DNA of 64,000 nt, taken from assembly GCA_036927565.1 (NCBI GenBank), contig JAYESD010000010.1:38185298-38249297 (forward strand), given 5' to 3'. A program made the position numbers and the translations under genes. Positions 45,210 through 54,297 of this stretch are shown piece by piece. Numbering within the stretch: position 1 is the first letter of the stretch; every line of letters starts with the position of its first letter. The DNA is from Tuctoria greenei. Its lineage: Eukaryota; Streptophyta; Magnoliopsida; Poales; Poaceae. The notes beneath the pieces are model-generated. The model was not told the origin of the DNA and did no database searches. It was given only the letters and a program-made list of their open reading frames with translations.

Positions 45210-45764
45210 AAAACAACATCCTTCCCGAAGAACATGTCCTGGCAGAAAGGATAGTCAAGGTGGAAGGGGATCTCTACCGGCATGGCGCCAACGACATCCT
45301 GCTGCGATGCATTACCCGGGAGGAGGGCTGCGACTTGCTCGTAGAGATCTATGGAGGCGAGTGTGGGAACCACGCGTCATCTCGCACGCTGGTCGGCAAA
45401 GCCTTTCGGCATGGCTTTTACTGGCCAACAGCACTCCATGATGACGCCAAGATGGTCAGGAGATGCAAGGCATGCCAGTTCCATGCCAAGCAGATCCACA
45501 CACCAGCTAAGGCGCTGCAGATGATCCCTCCCTCATGGCCATTTGTTGTATGGGGGTTGAATATCCTGGGACCCTTTCCCAGAGCCGTCGGAGGATTCCG
45601 GCACCTCTACGTCGCCCTAGACAAGTTCACCAAGTGGTCGGAAGCCGCCCCAGCTGTCACCATTAAAAAGCAGTCAGCACTCAAATTCATCAAGTCGATC
45701 ATCTGCAGTTCGGGGTCCCGAACAGAATCATCACTGATAACGGGACCCAGTTCACAAGTGCAGC
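45206..45764 (+). pseudogene. pol: H integrase, first part, cut by B
   Basis: NNILPEEHVLAERIV, GDLYRHGANDILLRCITREEG, zinc finger with HASSRTLVGKAFRHGFYWP and CKACQFHAKQIH, then WGLNILGPFPRAVGG (first Asp region) and DKFTKWSEAAP. A one-base loss after SIIC changes frame, so the second Asp region (ITDNGTQFTS in another frame) is out of phase. The coding sequence stops at GCAGC 45760-45764 and resumes at 51493, across B. Confidence 0.87.
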
Positions 45765-46324
45765 TGTTGAAGGTCGTAAATGACACTTCCCCCGGACCTG
45801 CTTAGAGAGCAGCCCGCGGAGGTTCTTTGGATTCACGAGGGCTAGTCCCAGGAGATCAAACGCAGCAGGATGATGAACACAGAGGATTTACGTGGTTCGG
45901 GCCACCGGAGCGTAATACCCTACGTCCACGGGGGTGTTTGTGTATTGCCTTGCTTGAGCGTGTATGAGTCTTGGTCTAATTTTCCGATCCTTTGGGAAGG
46001 TCGTCTGCCGAGTCCTTTTATAGTCCAAGGACTCTGCAGTTACAAGGTGAGACCCAGGACCCGACAGGTGGTCCCGGGGAGAGCCAAATCCTATACAAGA
46101 TCTAGGATTAATTGCTATCTACTTCCCTTTGTCAGGGGTGTCAATGCGCCGTACCGCCGCGTCGTGCGCCAGGGCTACACATAGTTGGTGATGATGGCCG
46201 TGCACATCCCGTCCGTATTGTCCTCGCGGCCCATTCGTCCATCTTGCGGCGTGGGTCTGTACCGGCTACTCAGATAAGACAGGACACTGGAGCCTTGACC
46301 TCCGCATGCGCGACTCAGCTTGCC
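45765..46324 (-). repeat. B 3' LTR, last 560 bp
   Basis: Matches 50474-51025 of the B 5' LTR, same orientation. The end reads TGTTGAAGG instead of TGTCGAAGG, a CpG loss. Truncated at CTTGCCTGG, where the inverted copy begins. No gene. Confidence 0.88.
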
Positions 46325-46546
46325 TGGAAAATTAGACCAAGACTCATACACGCTCAAGCAAGGCAATACACAAACACCCCTGTGGACGTAGGGTATTATG
46401 CTCCGGCGGCCCGAACCACGTAAATCCTCTGTGTTCATCATCCTGCTGCGTTTGATCTCCTAGGACTAGCCCTCGTGAATCCAAAGAACCTTCGCGGGCT
46501 GCTCTCTAAGCAGGTCCAGGGGAAGTGTCGTTTACGACCTTCGACA
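46325..46546 (+). repeat. Inverted LTR-end fragment (222 bp)
   Basis: Reverse complement of 45765-45986: it begins AAAATTAGACCAAGACTC and ends CCTTCGACA, then joins integrase sequence GCTGCACTTGTGAAC at 46547. It is the right arm of a palindrome with a 338-base loop (45987-46324). Confidence 0.9.
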
Positions 46547-47126
46547 GCTGCACTTGTGAACTGGGTCCCGTTATCAGTAATGATTCTGTTCGGGACCTGA
46601 ACCGGCAGACGATCGACTTGATGAACTTTACTGCTGACTGCTTGTTGATGGTGACAACTGGGGCAGCTTCCGGCCACTTGGTGAACTTATCTACGGCGAC
46701 GTAGAGATGCCGGAATCCTCCGACGGCTCTGGGAAAGGGTCCCTGGATGTCCAACCCCCATACAGCGAATGGCCATGAGGGAGGGATCATCTGCAGTGCC
46801 TGAGCTGGTGTGTGGATCTGCTTGGCATGAAACTGGCACGCCTTGCATCTCTTTACCATCTCGGCGGCATCCTCGAGTGCTGCTGGCCAGTAAAAGCCAT
46901 GCCGAAAGGCTTTACCGATCAGCGTGCGGGAGGACGCGTGGTTCCCACACTCGCCTCCATGGATCTCTGCGAGCAAGTCGTAGCCCTCCTCCCGGGTAAT
47001 GCATCGCAGTAGGATGTCGTTGGCGCCACGCCGGTAGAGATCCCCTTCCACCAACGTGTACCTTTTAGCCATGCGAACAATCCGTTCTACCAGGGCATGT
47101 TCTTCGGGAAGGATATTGTCTTTCAA
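46547..47126 (-). pseudogene. pol: B integrase, first part
   Basis: Minus-strand: MKDNILPEEHALVERIVRMA, VEGDLYRRGANDILLRC, zinc finger HASSRTLIGKAFRHGFYWP and CKACQFHAKQIH, WGLDIQGPFPRAVGG (first Asp), DKFTKWPEAAP. A one-base loss after VCRF changes frame at a different place from the H copy. The sequence ends at the same GCAGC as H, joined to an LTR end in the same relative orientation. About nine residues in ten agree with H by eye. Confidence 0.87.
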
Positions 47127-47248
47127 GTAGTCCCAGACCTCCGAGATCCATGCATCGGGACTTGCCTGAGCCTCTGGATCTTGGGCGCCCGGTAGCTAGG
47201 AGCCCCCGGTGGCGCATACGATCCTTGGCGGACTCCATGGTAGCAGGG

Positions 47249-48346
47249 TCACCGGGACTGCCAGCTTCGAGGTGCTGGGCTCGCCCCCTTCGCCCGGGCG
47301 GTTGGTCGTGGTAACGTCCTTGCGAAGACTCCTTGAGGCACTGGGGCCCCTGTGGAGGCCTTCGTTGACAGGTCATCTGCGACTGAGTTGTCGGCTCGGG
47401 GTACATGGCACAAGTCCAAGACCTCAAAGTCCTTTTCCAGCTTCCGGACGTGCAGCAAGTATGCTGCTAACTGAGGGTCGTTGCAGCTGCACTCTCCTTT
47501 GGCCTGCTTGATGATGAGCTGGGAATCACCTTTGGCCAGAAGCTGTCGGACGTTGAGAGTCAGGGCAGTCTTTAGCCCAAATATTAGGTCTTCATACTCT
47601 GCCATGTTGTTTGTCACCTTGAAATCGAGGCGCACCATGTACTTGAACTGCTCCCCAGTCGGGGTGAGGAGCAGGACCCCAGCCCCGGCCCCCTGCTTTC
47701 GCGAGGAGCCGTCGAAGTAGAGCATCCAGGGGGTCTCGGTGAAAACTGGAGCCTTGGGCACCGTTTCACCATTGTCCGGGCCCCCCGGATTGCTTGGCGA
47801 TGGGGTCCATTCAGCCAAGAAGTCTGCCAGTGCTTGGCTTTTGACTGCATGTCGAGGTAAGAACTCCAGCTCGAACTCAGCCAGCTCCGCTGCCCACTTG
47901 GCAATGTTGCCAGACGAGTTGGGGCTGTGGAGTACGGTCTTTAGTGGGAAGGAGGTGACCACTAAAACCCGGTGAGCCTGGAAGTAATGCCGGAGCTTCC
48001 TCGACGCTATGAGCATTGCATACAGTAGTTTGTGTACCTCCAAGTATCTTGCTTTTGCTTCATGGAGGACCTCACTGACGTAGTAGACTGGTCGTTGGGA
48101 GGTCCGAACCCTCCCTGGGGGGTCCGGGGCTCCTTGCAATGCGTCTGTATCCTGGGGAATGTGGCTCCCAGGGTCTAGCTGGGCCTCCGGGGGCTGGGAC
48201 CTGTAAGGCACTTGGTCACTGGAACTCACAGCGGGGGGGGGGGGGGGGGGGGGGGGGTTCTTCTGGGTTCGGGCCCTAAGGCTCGGCCTCCCCCTTTGGG
48301 GCTCTTCCTGGTGCTTGTTGCGGCAGTAGCTCCGGCCGCTCTGCAA
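47249..48346 (-). pseudogene. pol: B RNase H regions
   Basis: 365 codons on the minus strand. A Pro-rich linker contains a run of prolines encoded by 25 consecutive Gs on the plus strand (48233-48257). Then PVYYVSEVLHEAKARYLEVH, EFLPRHAVKSQALADFLAEW, and the second RNase H: MLYFDGSSRKQGAGAG, NNMAEYEDLIFGLK, KGDSQLIIKQAKGECSC, HVPRADNSVADDLS. The frame leaves the integrase frame at the C-terminus. Between 48347 and 48641 lies the end of RT and the first RNase H (VVSMVLVAE-like) in broken frames. Confidence 0.85.
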
Positions 48347-48641
48347 CCAAGACCATGCTGACCACCTCTGTTGTTGCGGTGATGTACAACAGGAGCGGTT
48401 CGCCGGGTTCTGGTGCCACCATAATGGGTAGCGTCGTCAGGTGTTTCTTGAGCTCCTGGAAAGCCGCTTCAGCTTACTCGGTCCACTCAAAGGGACCTGC
48501 CTTCCGCAGAATCTTGAAGAAGGGCAGGGCTCATTCAGCCAGCCTTGAGATGAACTGGCTGAGGGCTGCCAAAGACCCTGCAAGCTTCTGCACGTCCTTG
48601 ATGCGGGTCGGCGGCCGCATCAGCTCTATCGCCTTGATCTT

Positions 48642-50420
48642 CTATTGGTTAGCTTCGATCCCTCGGTGTGATACCAAGAAACCAAGGAGCTTCCCTACAA
48701 AAACCCCAAAGAGACACTTGTCGGGGTTCAGCATCGTGCGTGTCGTGCGCAGCTTGCTAAAGACTTGGGCTAGGTTGTCTAATAGGGATGTGCGGTCCCT
48801 AATTTTCACCACGATGTCGTCGACATACACATCTACCAGATCTCTAATGAGGTCCCCAAATGTCTTATGCATTGCACGTACAAAGGTGGGGAGAGCATTC
48901 TTGAGTCCATAAGGCATGGAGACATAACAATACATGCCGTCTACTGTTATGAAAGCAGTGTGTTCCTCATCTTCCCTAGACATAGGTATTTGGTGAAAAC
49001 CAGAATATGCATCTAGGAAACACAGGAGATCACAGCCTGATGTTGAGTCTACTATTTGATCTATCCTAGGAAGAGGGAATGGATCCTTTGGGCATGCCTT
49101 ATTGAGGTTGGTGTAGTTGATGCACATCCGAAGCTTCCCGCCAGCCTTCGGTACAACAACAGGGATGGCCAACCACCGTGGGTGGTGAACCTCATGGATG
49201 AAACCAGCATCGAGCAGCTTCTTGTCCCTCACACCTTGTCTGAACGCAACAATAACCGATGCGCTAGCAACATGAGGGATGGTGTTCTGTACCTGGGAGA
49301 ACCGCTGGATGAACGATCGCAGCGACTCTTTAGCGCGTTGTCTAACGGCGTGGAGGTCGAGCTCAGTGCCGGGGCGCTTGTAGGAACTGCCAAAGTTAGC
49401 CACAAACTTTCGGCACAACTCATCCCAGGAGGTTATGGACCCCTGGGGCAGGTTCATGAACCATGACCGAGCTGGGCCGGTCAGGACGACGGGGAAGTAG
49501 TTAGCCATAATGGCCTCGTCGCCTCTTGCAGCTAGTATCACAGTGGTGTAGATCTGCAGGAACTCGCTCGGGTTGACAATCCTGTCGTACTTCTCCGGCA
49601 TGTGCGGCCGGACCTTTCGTGGCCAGACCACGAAACGGAGGTGAGGCGCTAGCGCTGCACACCCTTGGCTGGGGCTGACTGGTGCCGGCGGCGGCATCGC
49701 ATACCCCAGGTGAGCATGCGGGCCTGCGTACACCTGATGCTGGGGCGGTGTAGCATACGCCTGTGGGGGAGGCGCGACGTACGCCTGGTGCAGCGGAGGC
49801 GCGACGTACGTCTGGTGTGGTGGAGGCACAACATGGGCCTGGGGTACAGGGCCCGACATGCTGTAATCTGCCTCGAGGTTGCGCCGACGCTCCCTCTGGC
49901 GCTCGATGGTGACCCGACAGTCCTCTCTGGGCCTGCTGCTCTGCAGCCCGGTTCTCAGATCTGTTGTCGAGATCCTGGTCGAGCGCGAGTCTGCCGTCCA
50001 CCGGTTGATTGTCAGCATTCGCGACAATGACACATGCATCAGCTGAGCATGTGTCTCCCTCGGTGGAGGTGCGTTGAGCGCGGCGGTGACGAGGTGGTCG
50101 ACGTTGTTAATCCACTGCTGGGCTGCTCCCTGAGGAGCGTCCCCAGCAGGAGGGTTGTGGAGTAGCGCGCGCGCTGCCGCGAGCGCACTCTCCAGGCTTG
50201 CAGCCGGCGGCGCCGTGATTGCTGTCACGGCCGGAGTACGCCGCAGTGTGGCATGTCGGCCTGTAGCCGGCGAAGTGACTGCAGGGCAACGTGAAGGTCC
50301 TGACCTTCCTGCCCTAGAGCGGTAGCCTGCCCTAGAGCGGGATGACGCCTGATCCTCCACCACTGTCTGCCGCCGCGACTGCGCTCGGGATGAACTGGCG
50401 TTGGATTGGTCGTTCACCAT
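48642..50420 (-). CDS. gag-pol: B in-frame gag-RT fusion ORF
   Basis: 592 open codons from ATG at 50420 (MVNDQSNASSSRAQSRR). Residues 1 to about 401 are gag: a basic N-terminus, AARALLHNPPAGDA, Tyr/Pro/Ala-rich spacer, capsid core HMPEKYDRIVNPSEFLQIY and GPARSWFMNLPQGSI, up to FRQGVRDKK. It passes without a frame change into RT at LLDAGFIHEVHHPRWLA, with intact VYVDDIVVKI. The gag C-terminus and all of protease are missing. The join sits at about 49214-49225, in CAAGAAG present on both sides in H. It ends at TAG (E to stop, next to EANQ). Without protease it cannot mature itself. Confidence 0.88.
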   Translation of the reverse strand: MVNDQSNASSSRAQSRRQTVVEDQASSRSRAGYRSRAGRSGPSRCPAVTSPATGRHATLRRTPAVTAITAPPAASLESALAAARALLHNPPAGDAPQGAAQQWINNVDHLVTAALNAPPPRETHAQLMHVSLSRMLTINRWTADSRSTRISTTDLRTGLQSSRPREDCRVTIERQRERRRNLEADYSMSGPVPQAHVVPPPHQTYVAPPLHQAYVAPPPQAYATPPQHQVYAGPHAHLGYAMPPPAPVSPSQGCAALAPHLRFVVWPRKVRPHMPEKYDRIVNPSEFLQIYTTVILAARGDEAIMANYFPVVLTGPARSWFMNLPQGSITSWDELCRKFVANFGSSYKRPGTELDLHAVRQRAKESLRSFIQRFSQVQNTIPHVASASVIVAFRQGVRDKKLLDAGFIHEVHHPRWLAIPVVVPKAGGKLRMCINYTNLNKACPKDPFPLPRIDQIVDSTSGCDLLCFLDAYSGFHQIPMSREDEEHTAFITVDGMYCYVSMPYGLKNALPTFVRAMHKTFGDLIRDLVDVYVDDIVVKIRDRTSLLDNLAQVFSKLRTTRTMLNPDKCLFGVFVGKLLGFLVSHRGIEANQ

Positions 50421-50461
50421 TGCCGCTGGTGGAGATCTTGACGGGGAAAAAGCCCCCTACC

Positions 50462-50472
50462 TGGTGCGCCAA
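50462..50472 (-). promoter_or_regulatory. B primer-binding site
   Basis: Reversed, TTGGCGCACCA follows the LTR end after one base, as in H (TTGGCGC). Confidence 0.65.
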
Positions 50473-50473
50473 G

Positions 50474-51492
50474 TGTCGAAGGTCGTAAACGACACTTCCC
50501 CCGGACCTGCTTAGAGAGCAGCCCGCAGAGGTTCTTTGGATTCATGAGGGCTAGTCCCAGGAGATCGAACGCAGCAGGATGATGAACATAGAGGATTTAC
50601 GTGGTTCAGGCTGCCAGAGCGTAATGCCCTACGTCCACGGGGGTGTTTGTGTATTGCCTTGCTTGAGCGTGTATGAGTCTTGGTCTAATTTTCCGATCCT
50701 TTGGGAATGTCGTCTGCCGAGTCCTTTTATAGTCCAAGGACTCTGCAGTTACAAGGTGAGACCCAGGACCCGGCAGGTGGTCTCGGGGAGAGCCAATTAA
50801 TTGCTATCTACTTCCCTTTGTCAGGGGTGTCAATGCGCCATCCCGCCATGTCGTGCGCCAGGGCTACACATAGTTGGTGATGATGGCCGTGCACGTCCCG
50901 TCCGTCTTGTCCTCGCGGCCCATTCGTCCGTCTTGCGGCGTGGGTCTGTACCGGCTACTTGGATAAGACAGGACACTGGAGCCTTGACCTCCGCATGCGC
51001 GACTCAGCTTGCCTGGGGAAGCGCGCGTACTTAATGCCTGTCTCAGCAGCACACGCTTTCCTTTACTGCGGCTTCGTACCGCACTGAGTTGGCCGTCCAC
51101 CACGTGGTCGCGCCGGAGCCCGTCTCTGTGGGAAGTCGGGCACTTGGCGGAGCAGGCCACGTGGCGCATCCGGAGCCCACCCCTATGGAGGGGCGGGGGC
51201 TCAGCGCTGCAAGCCACGTGGTAGTCCTGGTGCCTTTCCCTTGCGAGGACGCGGGCCTGGCCCTGAGGTCCCGATTGGCCACGTGCCGGCCCCAGAGCCC
51301 GCCTCAGCGGGGAGGCGAGGGTTCAGTTCTGCCGGCCACGTGGCAGCTTGGGAGTCTCCTCCGACGGAGAGGTAGGACCTGGTCCTTCCCTCCACGACGT
51401 GGCAGTCTCAAATTCGGCCTCTTAAGCAGAGGTGGAGTCCTTAGCGGTTTTTTCCCTGTGCGCGGGGGTACCCAATCTGCGGGGTACCGACA
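50474..51492 (-). repeat. B 5' LTR (1019 bp)
   Basis: Reversed, TGTCGGTACCCC to CCTTCGACA. CCACGTGG-type motifs at 51099, 51157, 51214, 51279 and 51336 keep the near-57-base spacing of H. TATA box (reverse) at 50724-50732. It is shorter than the H LTR mainly because it has fewer array units and lacks a short stretch near 50798. Confidence 0.9.
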
Positions 51493-52107
51493 GCAGCGTT
51501 CCAGGAATACTGCGAGGACCTTGGGATCCAAGTCTGCTATGCATCTATTGCTCATCCAAAGAGCAATGGACAGGTCAAGAGGGCCAATGCAGAGATCCTC
51601 AAGGGCCTCAAGATTCGCACATTCTCACACCTTGAGAAGCATGGTGCAAATTGGGTAGATGAGCTTCCATGTGCGCTGTGGGCTAGCCGGACATCAACCA
51701 GCCGGGCTACGGGAAACGCCTTTCTTCCTGGTGTACGGGGCAGAGGTCGTCCTCCCCCCAGAAATTACCTGGGGTATGACGAAGCCATGCAGGACCAGCT
51801 CCAGCGTGAAGAGGTGGACCTCGTCGATGAGGGACGAGTGAGAGCGGCTCTCCGAAATGCACGGTACAGGTAGGCGCTCCGGCGCTACCACCAGTAGACT
51901 GTGCGGAGTAGGGAGCTAAAGGTAGACGACCTGGTGCTACGTCGCATACTCTCCCGGGAAGGGGCTAACAAACTCTCCCCCAGATGGGAGGGACCCTTCC
52001 GGGTTATGGAGGTATGCCGCCCAGGGTGCGTCTGCCATGCTACGGAGGATGGAGAGCGACTGCCCAACCCCTGGAACATCGAGCACCTCCGTAAGTTCTA
52101 CCCCTAG
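51493..52107 (+). pseudogene. pol: H integrase, second part
   Basis: Resumes from GCAGC: FQEYCEDLGIQVCYASIAHPK, then SNGQVKRANAEILKGLK. The position of the catalytic Glu (usual NGQ-x-ER) reads KR, so the active site is lost. ELPCALWASRTS and YDEAMQDQLQREEVDLVDE follow, then the C-terminal module DDLVLRRILSREGANKLSPRWEGPFRVMEV and LPNPWNIEHLRKFYP to TAG 52105-52107. Frame changes near 51700 and stops near 51875 and 51896. No chromodomain, as expected for Tat. Confidence 0.87.
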
Positions 52108-52890
52108 ACCAGTGTTAGGACAATTTTCTTTCATTGTAAAATGTACATGGTGCCTAGAAACAGTAATTAGGGTAACTAAGGCTACGGAGATGGGGCTCTG
52201 AGTGCACATTTCGCTTAGCCTGGTCCAGAACCCTAAGTAGGGGCACTCGACTTCCTTTGTCGCCCGGGCCGGGTCGTTCCCCTTGTAAAGTCTGTCCCAT
52301 CTTATGGGAAACCGTAATGAAAGAATGTTGTCCTGCCCTGTATAGGGTTTGTCATTCAAAAAATTACCTTTAATTTTTTATGATATCGCTGTAAGTTCGC
52401 TATAGCTCATGATCTATCATGGGCGCTGTCATTTTTTCCTGCTTTAGCAATAGTGGGAGCCTTGCTGTCTGGTTACAGGTGGGGTTGCTTGAGGTACCTG
52501 CACTGTGCCTGGGGCCTTGGATGTTCCCATACTCAGGGGTCTATGTCTCCAGATAGTCCCCGGGAAAGGCTTACGCCGAGTGGGAGGTCCAGGGGCACAG
52601 CCTGCTTAGCCTGGTCCTGTACCCTAAGCCTGTGCGCCCTGCCTCCCCAGCGCTGCAGCTGAGTACTGGGGGCCAGATGGACCACCCTTAAGTAGTATGG
52701 ATAGCGAGCCCTAGGTGCAGATGCACTGAATTACCCAAGCCCCATGCGTCAGCCCAAGATCATAAGTCAAGCGACACTAAAAAAGAGTGGGGAAGAAATG
52801 ACCAGCGGACAGAATTACTTCTCCTATTTTTGATCTATACGCAGGTCTTCAAGGAGTTATCCCGGTGATAACTGTCAGAGTACCCACGAA
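52108..52890 (+). other. H post-integrase spacer
   Basis: No gene recognised. It lies between integrase and the 70-bp array; small ORFs on both strands show no motif. K has a spacer of similar length at the same place. Confidence 0.6.
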
Positions 52891-53445
52891 AATGGCAGGC
52901 ACCGCTGGACTGAAGCTCCGGTGGCACCCCCAGGGGGCCCGCCGTCGACCTTTCACCGAAGGTGGTGGGCATCGCCGCACTGAGGCTCCGGTGGCACCCC
53001 CAGGGGGCCCGCCGTCGACGTTTCACCAAAGATGGTGGGGACCGCCGGACCGAAGCTCCGGTGGCACCCCCAGGTGGCCCGCCGTTGACGTTTCACCAAA
53101 GATGGTGGGCACCGCCGGACCGAAGCTCCGGCGAAACCCCCAGGGGGCCCGCCGTCGACCTTTCACCGAAGATGGTGGGCACTGCCGGACTGAGGCTCTG
53201 GTGGCACCCCCAGGGGGCCCACCATTGACGTTTCACCAAAGATGGTGGGCACCGCCGGACCGAAGCTCCGGTGGCACCCCCAAGGGGCCCGCCATCGACG
53301 TTTCACCAAAGATGGTGGGCACCGACAGACTGAAGCTCCGGCGACACCCCTAGGGGGCTCGCCGTCGACGTTTCATCGAAGATGGTGGGCACCGCTGGAC
53401 TGAAGCTCTGGTGGCACCCCTAGGGGGCCCGCTGTCGATGTCCCT
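52891..53445 (+). repeat. 70-bp tandem array in H, about eight units
   Basis: GTGGCACCCC or close variants start at 52921, 52991, 53061, 53131, 53201, 53271, 53341 and 53411, an exact 70-base period. Each unit also has CAGGGGGCCCGCCGTCGACG, TTTCACC and GATGGTGGGCACCGCCGGAC. The reverse complement aligns with the 71-bp units of K. ORFs across it (52865-53353 and others) are repeats of the unit in translation. Confidence 0.93.
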
Positions 53446-53759
53446 GCATACTCAGTTACAGCAATGCTACCTACGCATCCTAAGCTCCCCTGCAACCGTC
53501 TTCCCTAAGTTCTAGGTATCTGACAGGTGTGCCCATAACAACTGGCCACACCTGCCAGGGGGCCACACTCCGGGGGACGGCAGGTCCTGGAAGCTAAGGA
53601 ACAACAGGAAACTAGAAGATATTTCTGAAAAGTAAAACATGCTAAGTATGAGGGGCACTCCAAGCAGATTTTTTGTTCCAAAATAAAGGTCTGTCATCAC
53701 AAACAACTACAAAGAAAAACTGAAAGAAACACAAGATACAAGCAGCGCATGGGGAGCCC
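53446..53759. other. Spacer between tandem array and antisense ORF in H
   Basis: About 310 bases with no gene or clear motif. On the antisense strand it would be the 3' untranslated side of the antisense ORF. Confidence 0.5.
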
Positions 53760-54297
53760 TCAGCCGCTCCGCTGGAATCTCGAGGTGATGAGCGCCACGA
53801 CATCTGAGACTTCAGACTTGGCGGCCTCCTCCGTCTCAGCAATGGGCCCTTTGAGGACCGGCTCAAGAGGGGCATCAGGGTACCAGCTCCGGTAGCAGGA
53901 CAGTATGTGCGTCGCCACCTCCTTCACCAACATCCTCCCTTCTGCCTCCAGCTGGTTGTCGATGATGGCCCCCAACGAACGCATCCTCGAGCTGGTGGAG
54001 TCAAGGGTTGGGAACACTTGACTCACCTCCTGTGCTGGTTCCCCCACGCGCACCGGGCTGAAGCCGAGCGGCACCAGAGCTGAGTCGGCGCCGCACAGGA
54101 ACTCCCAGACCTTCCGGGCCTCAGCAGAACGTGACACCCGGAGCTCCTGCACCTCCTGCTGGGCTGCTGCTAGCGCCCGAGGACCGCCGTCAAGCAACTG
54201 CTCCTCCTTGGCTTCCAGGGCCTTCGCTCCTCCTGCTGGGCTGCTGCTAGCGCTCGCTGGCCTTCGCGCGCTCGCTGACCCCCGATTCCCACCTCCC
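53760..54297 (-). CDS. H antisense ORF, coiled coil plus conserved C-terminal domain (N-terminus lost)
   Basis: Runs opposite to H pol. Order: coiled-coil-like ALEAKEEQLLDGG and AAAQQEVQELRVSR, then RKVWEFLCGADSALVPLGFSPVR, an acidic linker, LGAIIDNQLEAEGRMLVKEVATHILSCY, and PVLKGPIAETEEAAKSEVSDVV to a stop at 53760. K carries a homologue on its own antisense strand. Extra antisense ORFs downstream of pol are known in Tat elements such as Grande; function unknown. The open frame extends to 54320, but everything beyond about 54297 is C2 LTR, so the N-terminal 8-15 residues are not native. An 80-bp partial duplication sits at 54150-54255. Confidence 0.75.

Larger units (their letters stand above)
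45765..51492 (-). mobile_element. B: minus-strand Tat element with a fold-back inversion
   Basis: Bounded by LTR ends and a perfect target duplication GCAGC (45760-45764 and 51493-51497) inside H integrase. Read on the minus strand: 5' LTR 51492-50474, primer site, gag fused to RT, RNase H, integrase to 46547, then 222 bases of LTR end in inverted orientation (46546-46325), then 560 bases of 3' LTR (46324-45765). B integrase stops at exactly the base where H integrase is cut by B. It is the same family as H. Confidence 0.88.
31229..54297 (+). mobile_element. H: Tat-lineage Ty3/Gypsy element, split by E3 and B
   Basis: Pieces in order: LTR 31229-32432, leader, gag 32485-32988 and 40920-42082, protease 42083-42800, RT and two RNase H 43002-45209, integrase 45206-45764 and 51493-52107, spacer, 70-bp tandem array, antisense ORF. 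The gaps are E3 and B. It inserted into G RNase H (expected left target copy GAGGA at 31224-31228). The 3' LTR is absent; H stops at about 54297, where a truncated C2 LTR begins. Confidence 0.88.

Noticed and set aside
52865..53353. 162-codon ORF with repeated residues
   Set aside because: It is the 70-bp tandem array in translation; length is due to the unit lacking a stop in that frame.
52891..53445. Possible CRISPR-like array
   Set aside because: Units are contiguous 70-mers without unique spacers, inside a plant retroelement.
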